From: Lagopus muta
Taxonomy: Eukaryota > Chordata > Aves > Galliformes > Phasianidae
Reading direction: 5' to 3'
NCBI RefSeq assembly: GCF_023343835.1
Contig: NC_064440.1
Span: 35,967,537 to 36,031,536 of the forward strand
Length of the DNA: 64,000 nt
In this document: positions 12,481-41,615 of the stretch, piece by piece
Numbering within the stretch: the first letter of the stretch is position 1
Layout of the letters: each line of letters begins with the position of its first letter
Program-made: the position numbers and the translations under genes
Notes under the pieces: model-generated
The model's input: the letters and a program-made list of their open reading frames with translations, nothing else
The model's database searches: none
Told to the model about the DNA's origin: nothing

Positions 12481-14770
12481 TGGCCCTGGCTCTGAATATG
12501 TGGTCATGGGAGCTGGAAGAAGGGGCAGAGCAGGGGGTCCAAAGCAGGAACAATTGCATCTCTGCAATAGTAGTTGGGGTAGCTGGCATAAAAGTGAGGG
12601 AGGCTGGAAGAATCCTATGGTTCACAAGAGCAGATGGGAAGGCAGGTTGCAGTTGCTCTTCAGCAGCCTTTGGGTGACACTGTGGGCCATGAGCAGAGAC
12701 ATCACCTGGAGGAAAGCAGGGGAATGGGAGCAGGTAACCAAGAATGAAACATCCAGATGGCAAGAGCAGGGAGATGTACTGATGCTACATCTGCAGTGAT
12801 GCTTGGAAAGACCAAGGGCTGGTGAGACGTGGGGATGCCATGGCTGACGTACCAAGCTAGAGTGGAGGTATCAATTTTTTTCTATTAGAGTTTTCTATGT
12901 TTTCAGTGGAGCTGGAGAGTGAGTGGAGGAGACATTAGTCAAAATGACTCTTCTGTTTGTGGAAGCCAGCAGCAGCTGCAAATGCAGCCTTATTGCAAAA
13001 CAACGTTAGGCGTGACGCATTTGGACTTCCATGCGACTGTCCTCTCATGGCTTCATCTTCTGACCGCTAGTTGATGCATTTCCTTTTGGAGCCTGGCTTT
13101 TAGTGAGTACCAGACTTTGGTTTGTTGCCACAGCAATTTTTATCCTTTCTCCTTCCATTCCCAGCCTGATCTGTCCAGACTGCATTGTCGTCATAATCCT
13201 GAGCTCGCTGCGGCACGCTGCCCCCAGCCGCTAAAATGTGATGCTGAAAATCACTGGATTAGGTCTTAATGGCAGGATCAAGCCACAAGGAGATGAGTGG
13301 GGAGAAAGCTTAAGCAAGTGGGCAGGCAGATCTTGGGAAAGTGTATAACGTCAGAAAAATGACTTCTTTCCTAGGCTGCCTTCTGCCCTCTTAATTTAGG
13401 ACATGGCTTTCAGTCTCCAAGGTTCAGAAAAAAACTGGCTCAGGATTTAGGAAGTGGGTATCAAGAGGTCAGAGATGCTTAAATATTTCCTCCTCATTGC
13501 TTAAAAGTGTACTCTTAGCAGTATGGACTTTTTGGCCAAGGTGTTAATCTCAAACATGAAACTCAGCCAATGCATTAGAAATACGGCCCTTGCTATGGCA
13601 TATCATGGTGTGCTGAAGGATGCTGGGGCTTTGCAGTTGGAATCCTGCTGGTGGGACTCCTGAAGCTCCACAGAGGCCGTGATATGTGTTGAATGCTTTT
13701 CAGATCAACGTTGCCTTTGAGCAACCACCGAGGTGCTCCAGAGCAGGACCTTTGGGTGGTGCCTGGGTGGGTGGCACGTGCTTCTCGTGCAGACCCCGGG
13801 CTGGTCCCAGTGCTTTGCCTGCATGGACCTGCAAGAGCTCTTCCCTTCAGGGCTCCAAGGCTTTGGAGTTGGGGTGGCAGCCTGGATTGAACAAACCTAC
13901 CAAGGAGGAGTGGTTTTCTGAAGGCCGTGCAATGGGTGACGAGGCTGATGGAGACTTTCTTTGAGTTTTACTTGGCAGTGCCTGTGAACTTTCCATCCAA
14001 GCCCTTCTTGGAGGGGGAGGGCTGTGCCTCTGGGATGTTTTTGCATCAAGTTGTTTTCTCTGATTGTTTTCGGACAGCTTGAAGAAAACATTGCTGTCCC
14101 CCAAAATAAACACCTAGCCAGTGCTGTGAAACTTGATCTCTGTAACACTGAGGAGAATATTCCATGATGGAATCTGGAGAAGAAACCCCACCTTACGCAT
14201 CTGACTTCTGGCAGTGCGTGGTCCCAGGGGCACCAGGGTGACTTCAGTTCAGATAACCTAAGCATATTTTCTGCCTGCTCTCTAGCTTTCTTGTCTGGCT
14301 TGGAGGGCAGGTTTGAGAATAGACTTGAAAAATGGTGTCTGCTCAAGGCAAGGATGCTCTTGCTCAACTGCAGCTTCCACAGGTGTCTGGGAAATGAGAA
14401 CCAGAGTACTGCTGCAAAGAGGGAGCACAGGAAGGAAAACACCCACAAAACCCCAGACATAAGGAGAGGAGGGACTGTGTGCCATAGCGGGAGCAGGGAC
14501 CCCTCAGCCTCAAAGGGTGGGATGTCAGCTCTGCAGACAGCAGTGATGCTAGATGGACCTCTCTGGTAGCAGATGCCCTGGTTCTCACTTGCAGAGGGGC
14601 TGCAGGCAGCTCTGGCTGGAGCCATGCCCAGTAAGGGCCAGCAGATGCATAGGAGAAAGAAGAGGAGGGCTAGTACAGCATGGGCAGGAGGAGAGGATGT
14701 TTCTGCTGGAAAGCAGCTGAGACAAAGAAACAAAGTGTATTGAGCAAAAATTGAGCCATTTGGAGCTTTT

Positions 14771-14801
14771 AATTTTATTTGATTTGATTTGATTTGATTT
14801 T
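14771..14801. repeat. (GATTT)n pentanucleotide repeat
   Basis: About five GATTT/ATTTT units in a row. Confidence 0.9.
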
Positions 14802-17415
14802 GTTTTTATCTTGGTGATAGTTGGAGGTGCGTGAAATGGCATTTTGGTGAAAAGCAAAGTGCTCTGAGCCACTGCCTGGCTGTGGTGGCATTTGGGTGCC
14901 CTTCGGGAAGACATTTCCAGGGCAAACATGCCATGAGCTGGGTGACTGTGTTGGCAGGAGCCAGCCATGCTCCCCCAGGGGGACACCAGCTTGGTGGAAC
15001 CATTGCTGAATGGAGGCTTGGAAACCAAGCTAGAGAATGAAGGCCAGCTCAGCGCTCAGCCTTCCTCCTCATGTTTATATTCCATCTCCTGAGAGGGGGC
15101 CAGGACATGAAAATGACAGTCTTGAATTAAAATAAACTGAATTAATTCAATACATGGTGTTCAGAATTCTCTTAATAATTAGATTTCATTCAATCTTAAG
15201 TGCTTCTCAATGTTTGCAATGTGAGTTGGCTGGCACAAAGGCGAGAGCACCAACTTAGGCAATCTGTCCAACCTCCAACAAACTGGTGTGGAAAAAAAAT
15301 CTGGGGAGGGACAGGAGTCCTCCCACTGTTCTGGGCTTCCATTTTTCCTTCCTTTTCTCTACTTGGTCACTGGAGCACGAGCTGTTTTGCAGTCAGTGGG
15401 TATTTCTGATGGATTGAGAACGTTTCCTGGACTTTACTAGATTTGTTTTCAAAACCAAAGGGGAGGTGAAGAGCTGGGTTGTTCTATGTGTTGATGATGC
15501 CTTCTGCAAGCGCTTTTCCAAAAGGCAGGTGGATTTAAAAGCTCTGTTTTCTCTGCAGTCAGGTCATCCTTTAGAAAAACATTTTGGGACATATCAGCAT
15601 TGGGTGCCACGTTCCCAACCCTGCAGGTTAGAGTGCTGCTCTGCTCCTTTGCATCCCAGGCATCATAGTTCTCACTTGGTTTGCAGTGTACCTTCCATTT
15701 TGGGTCCAAACTCGGCTCTTCCATCTCATGGTGCCGCATCTTTGACTTCTGCAGGGCTGCACCAGCTCTGTGCTGGCTTGGAGCTGGGCACTTTGCTTTA
15801 TCCATCAGGCTGGACGTAATGGTGTCCTCGGGGCTTCTGAAGGGAAGGACAAAGGAGCAATTCTGAAGATGCTGTGAGCTAGGCAGAGCTCGCTTGCCCT
15901 GTGAGGAGATGGGTCCTAGTGCACGGGGTCTCTTTGGGCTGAGAACACTCTGAAATGCTCAAAATGGTGTTTGGAGTGAGATTTTTTCTCAACACTTTGT
16001 CTGTGAAGAATGAAGAAGGCCGGGGGGAGGTACATGGACAGAGTAAATGCCTCTGCTCTATTGTTCTCGTAGTTTCCACCGCATTTATGAACTCCCATAT
16101 AAAAGACTTACCTTTCACTAGTATGATTAAGAAAAGGCCAATGTAGCTTTCCTGCTTGCTGGAGCATGAAGCGTGTTTAATTTAATAATGCTGATAGATC
16201 TTAAAGCCAGGAGCATTTGGCTAACACATGACCCACTTTTTCAATCAATTGGAAACATTTACATAACGGCCGGCTTCAGGGTCTCCCATGTGAGGGATAG
16301 GGAGCACAGGGCGGTGGTGGGTGGCTGCAATACAGGGCATTTGGTGAGAGCACAGTGGTGGATTTGATGTGTACTTGGTGGGAAAGCCATGGCTCACCTC
16401 CCTGGGGCTGCCAGCCCCTGCTTGGAGCAGCACAGCCGACGTGTCAGCTCTCCCAGAGCTGCTGGGTTTGTGACAGCCCCGTCTCCATTCAGCTGTTCTC
16501 TTGTGGGAAAGCATCATCTCCCTGCTCACCGCATGGCTTTTGTCCATTTTGAGCTTTGTGGGAGCCTACTGGAGGAGGATGCTTTCTCTCAAGCCCGTCT
16601 CGTGGCCATTTGTGCCCTGCTACACATCTATACATCCCAACTGCCTCTTTGCTTCAAATATATTATATTTGAATACTTAAGCACTGGCTTACCTCCTTTT
16701 TTTTGGTCACAGACACCACTGTATGAGCACAGAAAAGCAGCAGATGCTTGTGACAGAAAAATCTCCCATCTGATGTGTACCGAGGGATTAAATAACATGG
16801 AGGAGAATTGCTGCAGATCTCCTGGCATTGCACACAGGAGGATGCTGGCACCGTCCATGACAGAGGACTGGTCTCCCCATGCAGTAGGCTGCAGAGACAT
16901 TTGGTGTGCCCACTCCCAGCACAGAGATGCTGGGAAAAAAAGAAAACAAACAGAGGATTTGTTTCCCTACCTACTGTGATTTGTCTTCCCCTGCCTCGAA
17001 AATGCCGGTAGCATTTTTACCCCTAGAGGGCAGAGGAGGAAAGAGAGAAAGAGTGGAAGGGAATGTATCAGCGCCTGGAAAATGGGCCGAGGTTTCATGA
17101 GATATGTGCAGCTGGAAATGGCGTGCGTTCATCAGGCACAGCACCTGGCTTACAGATCTGGGTTAAAATCCAGTAGGGCAGTGATCAGCACGCCAGCTCA
17201 GCCCTTCCTGCTAATCATGCTTGGAGTCTGATGGGCATTTCCACTTACAGAAGAGCTGGCTGTTCCAAAACCCACAGCTCCAGATTTGCTGAGTGTTCAT
17301 TCATGCTCAGAGTGGTGAATTTTGGTTTGCCAGATGCGTGCCCTGGGCCTTTTGAAGTCCAAGCTCTGCAGTCAGTCTTTGGCCAGGGGGCTCTACCAGC
17401 TCCCTGCTCCCTTGT

Positions 17416-17500
17416 CACAGAATCATAGCATCATAGCATCACTTGAATTGGAAGGGACCTTTGAAGGTCATCTAGTCCAGCTCTCCGCAATTAACAGGAG
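17416..17500 (-). mobile_element. CR1 LINE 3' fragment, minus orientation
   Basis: Begins cacagaatcatagcatcat, the reverse complement of the CR1 terminal octamers, then ttggaagggacctttgaag. It ends about 180 nt upstream of PCBP3 coding exon 1. Confidence 0.85.
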
Positions 17501-17684
17501 CAGATAGACGTGCTGATGGTGGGGTGGCAGAGGTAGGGGTGGTGAATCCGTGAGGAGGGGTCAGGAAGGCAAACTCACCCCAGGGATGCCCATCCTTGCC
17601 CCTCTGTCCCCAGGTGATACAGCTGTGCCACTGCCTCCTCTCGTGCTGGGGATCCTCCCACTGGTCTCCCATCCCTGGTAGGAA

Positions 17685-34546
<16,862 letters not shown>

Positions 34547-35440
34547 TTTCCACCCACCATCCTCCACTCCGCACCACCCGACCCTCTCCAGCCAAGGGCA
34601 CTCCACCCAGCCTGTACAACCTATACATTTACCGTCTTCCCCTTACCTCCACAGATACTCTTTTCTTTACTAACAGATATATATATATATAAATACACAC
34701 GCATAAGCACCCACTGGAACGTTTCTTTATGACCTCCTTACTGTGCTCCTGAGATCGCTCCTGAACTCTTTGGTTATGGTCCTTGTTTTCAGCGTATGGT
34801 GTAATTACTTCATCTTCTTTCCAGGGGGGTCAGGGAGAGGGGGTTTCACTGGTGTGACTCAAGAAGACGCCGGGTCTCCAGTGTCAGTCTAGTGTAGCTA
34901 CTGAAATGTTTGCGTTGACGTTGGCTGTTGTTGCTGTAGCCTATGGCCCCGTGACACCATCCAGAGCTGTGCTCGCTGCCCTCCCCTGGTCTCCCCAGTG
35001 CTCCCCCTGCATTTGCTTCACCCCCTGACCTCCCCTTGCTGCCTCATGCCCCTTCCCCAAGGATAAGGTGTAGTTTTTCACCCCTGTGTTGTTTTGGAAG
35101 CAGAATGTGTGGGAGCCAAGCCTACGTGCATGCATGGGTTCACGCACAGATGTCTCTCTTTGCAACATGGCAGGGTCCAGACAAGCCATTTTTAATACTC
35201 GAGGAAGGGAATCTCACTCTCTCTCACACACAAACACACATACACAAAATTCCCTTTTTGTAACGAGCAACTGGATGCAGGAAGAATTCAGCTGTACAGG
35301 ATTCACACCCCCAGGGGCAAATGAAAGCACTCTTTGACAATCCCCACAAGCAACCTTTGGACAATAGCTCAGGAAGATCTGTGAGCCAGCCGTGTTTGTC
35401 AGTGTTTGTGTTCAATAAATGTCTGTGCAGCTCTGCTACC
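34547..35440 (+). other. PCBP3: PCBP3 3' untranslated region (end approximate)
   Basis: Runs from the stop codon to about 20 nt past the only canonical AATAAA found downstream (35414-35419). It contains a short AT dinucleotide run near 34677-34692. The cleavage site is inferred, not seen. Confidence 0.75.
35414..35419 (+). terminator. PCBP3: PCBP3 polyadenylation signal AATAAA
   Basis: Canonical hexamer 868 nt after the PCBP3 stop, followed by a TG-rich stretch (gtctgtgcag). No other AATAAA was seen between the stop codon and this point. Confidence 0.75.
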
Positions 35441-35676
35441 AACAGGCTTTGACTGTTCTTCTCCTGGGCCACCCCACCGTTCCCAGTGCCATCCTTCCCT
35501 CTGCATCCTTCTCCATCCAGCAGCTCAGAGGGAAGGTGGGGGGGGTGTGCAAAACCTATCCGTTATGATTATTTCGTTTATGAAAAGTGGGTGATGCACT
35601 TCCTGAGCGATCCTAGGCTTTCTTTTTTACCAGGGAGGGTACTTGGCTTGCACAGTGTTTGGTTTTCCAAACCAAA

Positions 35677-35735
35677 TTATGCCTATCCTTACGGTTATGC
35701 TCGTGGTTATGATTACGGTTATGGTAATGGTAGGA
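35677..35735. repeat. Degenerate GTTATG hexamer repeat
   Basis: Ten hexamer-phased units, many GTTATG, just downstream of the PCBP3 poly(A) signal. One frame reads as alternating Gly/Tyr. Confidence 0.6.
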
Positions 35736-37735
35736 AAACAAGTATCTCACCACCCTCTTGTCTGAACAGATCCACTGTGTCTGTGTCCCAAGCCCTTCCC
35801 CTGCCTTCTGCTTCCAGGCTTTACATCTCTCTATTGCCACTCGAAAGTGGAAACAAATATATTTTCCATCAGTCGATCTCCTCCTGTGTAAAATATGTGT
35901 CACCCATTTCCCCCACATTGCAACCACTGCAATACATTTCTGCACTGTGACACATGGGAAATATATTGCTCCTCCTGGCAATCCCCGGGGCTGGATGCCT
36001 TGTCCCTCTCTCCATCCTGCAGAGCCTCCCCTGGGCAGGGCGGGGGGCACGGGCAGCAGCATGGCAGATGCTCCTGGACAGGAGGACGCGGGCGCTTTGG
36101 GCACAGCTGATGGGGTCAGATGGAGCCTCTGTGTCTGCGCAGATGCCAGAGCTGCAGTCAGTGCTGTCATTAAGGTGCTGTCCTCAAGGACAGTTGCTTT
36201 GCCCAGGGACCAATGGTTCCTGCAGACCGAGGCTGTTCTGGATCCGCACTCAACCCCACGTGAACCCATGGTGACATCCTCTGCCTGGACCATCCCCGCC
36301 AGGAGTCCTGATCCTCCAGTTCCATCAGAATTCTGCTTTTTGCTTTGATACAGGCTGCTGTTTTGTTTTAGCTATCTGAAGATGACCTACAACAGAGAAA
36401 GCTGTCAGAGAAGCTGTGGCTGGGAAATGCTGTGCTCTTGCTAATGAAGCTGGGGATTTCTCAGAAACTGGGAGTACAGAAAATAACAAATCCAGGCTGG
36501 GGTCCTTCAAAGCTTGTTCTGCTGCTCGGGGACCCATCCTCAAGGGAGAGGGGCACAGCCTATTCTCCTATGCATTCAGGCTTCAGCGAGTATGGCAATG
36601 GAGCTGAGCCCTCGCCGGGTTGTTTTGCAAAGAGAAACAGCAACAACAAATCAAAAAAACTAATTTTAATGGGAATCTAGCTGCTTGTCCATTGTTATCT
36701 GGGCTTGAGCAAGGCCTGGAGAAAAAGCTGATTAAACAACAGTTGCAGTATCTGCTGGGAATATGCTGATGACAGCAATGATAGCAATGGAATCATAAGG
36801 AATGCATTAAACTCTTCCTTGGTGCAACTCAAATGAAGATGGCATGAAGATTGTCTGTTTTCTTTGGAGGAAGTCGCAGTGTTTCACTTTACTTGTGAGA
36901 TGTCCCAGTTCTACATTTAATAGGAACTCAGAGTGCTGCAGAGAACACCCATCAGAGTGTTGCACCCACAGCCACGTCAGTGGGAGAAACATATGCACAT
37001 CTTTAATACCGAAGTGAACACTCAGGACGATATGAATGTCACAGTTAATTAACAGAAGAGCTTTAATGCACCGCTCGCCTCTCTCAAAGCGATGCGCTTT
37101 ATCCAGACAGAATGATTCAACATTTTTGGAAGCATCTGGCTCAGTGAAACTCTTTGGGAATGTATTATTTTGTGGGAAACTGGGATTTTGGCAGGAAGGA
37201 ATTGGTGCAGTGCCTCATCCTGCTCCAAACCCCGGAGTGCGGTGGGGCTGCAGACCAAATTCAGCCCCTATGATGGCTCATATCCACCCCAAGCCATGCT
37301 CCCAAAATTGTGCTGGGAGTATTGCTGTGTGCATTTTTCTAGATTTCATTTGCAAAAGGTTTTTTTTTTGCAAAAAAAGTGCATAAACAGAGTTGAAAGA
37401 GTAGATCGTTTCCCCTGAGGGAAAGTGACTTTCACTGGAGAGGCTCTTTAAATTGAAATTATTCTCATTTAATTGTAATTCAGATGTTGCTTTTTTTTTT
37501 CTTGTATTGCTGCTAGTCACTTTTAATTATGCTAATTTCAAGCTTATGGCTTATGGAAAGGGTAATTTTCCCCTCAGAGGCAGGGTTTCCAGCGGAAAGG
37601 ACGAGCCCTTGTTCTCGCTTTGCTCCCGCAGTCACTAGATGTCCCTCTTGCCCCGCGAACCCCACTCCAATCGCACGGCTTGACCCGGCCTCTGAACGAT
37701 GCGCATTGTGTGACCCTTCCTCCACTCAAGCACAC

Positions 37736-37855
37736 GTCCGTCCGTCCGAGCATCCATCCATCCGTCCATCCACCCCCTATTCATTCACCCACCCATCTAC
37801 CGATCCATCCATCCATCCACCCATCCATCAATTCGTCCATCCATCCATTCCATGG
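37736..37855. repeat. Imperfect (ATCC)n / (GTCC)n tetranucleotide repeat
   Basis: ATCC units with GTCC and ACCC variants over roughly 120 nt. Confidence 0.92.
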
Positions 37856-37992
37856 ACTGTAATATTTTTGTACCCTAATGGAAAAGCACAGCGTTTGTAA
37901 AAACCCAAGATATGGACAATATTTTGATGTTTCAAAGGGTAATGATATCACACTAAAAAAAATGATAGGCTTATATTGGATATTAGAAAATG

Positions 37993-38200
37993 CTCCCTGT
38001 GAGGTTGGTGAGGCCCTGTCACAGCTGCTCAGAGAAGCTGTGGATGCCCCATCCTTCACAGTGCTCAGGGCCAGGTTGGATGGGGCTTTGGGCAGCCAAC
38101 TCTGGGAAGTGTCCCTGCCCATGGCAGGGGTTGGGGCTGGATGGGTTTCAGTGTCTTTTCCAAGCCAGTCTGTGGTTCTGTGGTTCTGTGATTCTGTGTG
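37993..38200 (+). mobile_element. CR1 LINE 3' fragment
   Basis: gctgtggatgccccatcc, ccaggttggatggggc, catggcaggggttgggg and terminal ttctgtggttctgtgattc. Intergenic. Confidence 0.92.
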
Positions 38201-38745
38201 CATGCTCCCAGCCCCTTCCCACCTGGGGATGTTGGCTCCTCATGCTATGCTATGGGGAAGGACACATGAGAAGCGTGTGTTGATGGCCAGAGGTGTTTCC
38301 TGCAGTGGCAATCAGTGCAGCTGCCCAGCAGGAGACCAGCACCATGTCCCAGTGCAGGATTGGTCCCACCAACACTGGGACCTTCCAGACCCTGGTCTGT
38401 TGGGGCACATGTGTGGCCAGGCTGGCACCAGCTCTGGGTCTGCTGGCCTCAGGTCCTAACACATGCTCTTCTTACACCACTTGCACCAAGGGAAGAGGCT
38501 CCCAGCACACAGCCTCAGGCTGCAGCTGGCCTGACAAAGCAGATTTGATCTCGCTGGCCTGGCGTTTTGCAACAGAAGGACGTTTTCCAGAGAAGGTCCC
38601 CAGTGGCCCCAGACCCCTCCAGTGGCAGCTGGCGCTGGCACAGAGCTCAAATGGAAGGACGTGCAGGAAGGTCAGGGTCTGAGTCCAATTTCCCTGCTCC
38701 CATTTTCAGTTGCAAAGATCTGCTGAGAGGGTTATTTTTGCTACG

Positions 38746-38785
38746 AAAAAAAAAAAGAAAGAAAGAAAAGAAAAAAAAAAAAAAA
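38746..38785. repeat. A-rich (GAAA)n simple repeat
   Basis: A11, then GAAA units, then A15. Possibly the relic tail of a retroposed sequence, but no flanking source was recognised. Confidence 0.9.
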
Positions 38786-40579
38786 TGCAGCTGTGGATCT
38801 TAATCCACCGTGCTGTGCACGGAGCCCCAGGCCTCCATCCAAAGGGTAACGTGGCAGTGACTTTGAGGAAGTACTGAATGTACCAGATGTGTGGCTCCTC
38901 CAGTGCCAGATGTGCGCCTCCCCCGCCCCAGCCCCGCGACGAGGAACAAGCGGTGCCGAATCACCCTGAAAGCATCCCGCAGACTAAAACTCGCCAAGCG
39001 TGGAACCGGAGCGGCTCTGGATTCCCACAGCCATGTTCGTGTGGCTCAGAGCAGGGATGCCCCTTCCCAGAACACGCACTGGCGCCTGATCCGCACGCAG
39101 GGAGCACACCCAGCTGGGTGACACGGGGTGAGCCGTGCCCTGTGCCCAGCCTCAGCCTGCTACTGATGTACCAAGGCGCATGCTGCTTCTATAAGGAGCT
39201 GCTTTGATTTCGGAAGGGAACGCTGGGCTGTGCGTGCCTGAAATGCTCCCCGAGCGCTGCATTCTGCCTCCCTGCAAGCAGCGTCTCAGCAGCAATGTTT
39301 GCTTCTGGAAGCGGTCCTTTGTCTGAATGCATGTGTATCTGCAGCAGAGAGCAGGCCAGAACCGGGAAAGGGGATTTATGCTGCTTGGTTCTGGAGCCTG
39401 GTTGCATTCTGCCCCTCTCAATGAGCCCTGGGGTGCCCTGGGGTGGTGCAGCCATCACGGTACAGAGAGCTGGGCTGGGAGGCTGGAGCAGCATCACCCT
39501 GAACCCAGGGTTGCAGCCACTGCTGGCATCAATCTAGCATGGCAATCCAGCAGGATTTTCTCAGGCAAAGGGAAATGGGGCAGCTCCAAGAGGAGTATGC
39601 CCCAAATTTTTCCCTCAGTGGGTTGTTTGGAGTGGTCCTTCTGGGAAGAATTGTTCTGGGGGGGATAAGGAGCAGCCAGCCAGTTGCTGGTTCCTGCTGT
39701 AGGCAGTGCTGTGTCCTGGGGATGTCTGCATGTGCAGCTCAGCACAGAGCCTCCCACGTGGGAGTGCTGTGCTGTAAAAAGGCAGTTAAAAAGGCAGCAC
39801 TTAGAGCCCTGAGAAACTGAAGACCCTGCTTAAAACCAGTTTCCAGTTACACACAAATGCTGCTGCTTCTCTTGCCTTGAGTAGATTTCTATACCTGTGT
39901 GAAGTGCTATGATCTCAAGGTGTGCAGGATGGCGCAGCACATCTCCAAGCACAACCAGAGCAGGGCAGGCTGTGCCACACCAAACACAAAACCCATCCCC
40001 GTGTGCCTCTGCTCACCATTTACCAACACAAACAAAATGTGAAAACGATGCAAAGGACGGGATGTGGGCAGCAGGGAGGTGCTCTACATGGGGACAGTGC
40101 CCCACTTCCATCGGTAGGGGTGGGCAGGGTACATGGATGGTAGGTTCTGAAACCAGGGGAGAGCAGCCCCAGCAGGCATGGCGGTGCAGAGAGGTGTGTG
40201 CTAGTGCTCCCTGGTGCTGAGCACAGGTGGGTGATGTCAGCACAGTGCTCGGGACATTGGGACAACCTGCGGGGCCCTGGGACCGTGCAGCACTTGTGGG
40301 GTGTTTCTGGGAGGAGGAGGAGGAGAAGTAGATGCCAGCCTGGGCCTGACCATCTCCTTTGGTTGGCCTCTAGCTTTCCAGATCCAGAGCCCCACGGGAG
40401 GACCTTCCCTGCGTGACCAGCTGCAGCAGCTCGCACCCACGGTGCCCACGGTGCCCCGGCGCTACCTGCTTCTGCCATCAGCCTCACCTCTCCACCCCTT
40501 GGCCTCCTTCTGCTTTATAATGTATTCTGTGGCTTTTATGTGCAAATGCAATAAAGCTCTCGCTGATTGTGGTCCCGGC

Positions 40580-41060
40580 TGGTTGCTTACCGAGGGAACG
40601 CCGTGGGGCAGCAGGAGTCCCCGCAGCCCCTGGAAGGGTTAAAGCAAAGCTCATCCCACGCAGCCCACGCATCAGCTGGAAAAAGCTGCTCAGTGCGCTG
40701 GCTGTGCTCAGCATCGGGAAACAATCACGCGCAGCAGCCGGGCTTCCAGGAGGGGAAGGGGAGCGGGGCGGGGGGAGAACCCTGAAGCAAACCCAGAGCC
40801 CTCCCAAAAAGCAGCAAAGGCCAGGATTCATTACCCGCCGGGAGACGTGTTTATAGCAAATGTGAGTCACCGCCGGGGCCGGGCTGTTGGGGTGGGTGCG
40901 TGCTGCCCATCCGGCCCCGCACAATGGCAGCTCTCAGACCGGCTGCCCCACGCCACGCTCCAGCAGCTTGGAGCAGCCCCAGTGTTATTTCGGGGCATGC
41001 CTTTCGCCCAAATCGTTTCGTTTCTCATTGGAGAAACACTGCCAGAGAGCTGCCGCTCCC
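40580..41060. promoter_or_regulatory. CpG-rich block upstream of COL6A1, candidate enhancer or promoter
   Basis: Locally enriched in CpG and G-runs (gcggggcgggg near 40765) compared with flanking intergenic DNA. It contains the palindromic AP-1 site GTGAGTCAC at 40862-40870. It lies about 4.6-5.1 kb upstream of the COL6A1 ATG. Function is inferred from composition and position only. Confidence 0.35.
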
Positions 41061-41201
41061 CGCCGTGCTGCCTGCCGACCCTGTGCCCCTTGGAGAGGGG
41101 AATGCTACCCTATGGGGAGCAGAAATGGGGCTCTGTGCCCTGCTGTCCCCTGACATACAGGCAGGAGAGCCAGGAGAGGCCATCTACACCTTGTCCTGAT
41201 T

Positions 41202-41231
41202 GGAAAGTGAAGGAAAGTGAAGGAAAGTGAA
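41202..41231. repeat. Three tandem copies of GGAAAGTGAA
   Basis: Perfect 10-nt unit repeated three times, followed by CAAC. The unit contains GAAAGTGAA, a match to the core of interferon regulatory factor sites. Confidence 0.9.
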
Positions 41232-41540
41232 CAACATTTTCTTGTGCCCCATCTTCCATGCCAGCCCAAACTGCATTCACCCCATTTTCTGTGGGGCAGC
41301 CCCATGACACACAGTGCCGGCCCAAATGGAGCTGCCAGCTTGCAGCATGGAGCTCGGTCACTCCACCAGCATCACAGAGTGCCCATTCCCATCCCTCCTG
41401 GCATCCAAACCTCACAGCATCCCCGTGCTCCAGCTGCCCACCACCAGCCCTAACTCAAAACAAATGATTTGGAATTCGGCGAGAAAAACATCACTCCACA
41501 CTTGCTCTACTTCACAGCCCTCTTTATTTCGAATGAGGTG

Positions 41541-41615
41541 ACACAGAACCATAGAATATCCTGAGTTGGGAGGCACCCATAAGGATCAAGTGCCACTCCT
41601 ATCTCCACATAACAC
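41541..41615 (-). mobile_element. CR1 LINE 3' fragment, minus orientation
   Basis: cacagaaccatagaatatc, then gagttgggaggcaccc and ataaggatcaagtgcc. Confidence 0.8.

Larger units (their letters stand above)
112..17681. other. Non-coding region upstream of PCBP3 coding exon 1
   Basis: No exon recognisable as protein coding was found on either strand. It contains simple repeats, three CR1 pieces, two exon-like splice-flanked segments (1472-1646, 2655-2745) and an AT-rich stretch at 7300-8030. Since coding exon 1 has an acceptor, at least the right part is PCBP3 intron. Human PCBP3 also has long 5' introns (from memory). Confidence 0.6.

Noticed and set aside
37360..37380. T10 next to A7, a potential hairpin or Pol III-like stop
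   Set aside because: No tRNA, 5S, 7SK or other Pol III gene body was recognised next to it. Homopolymer runs are common.
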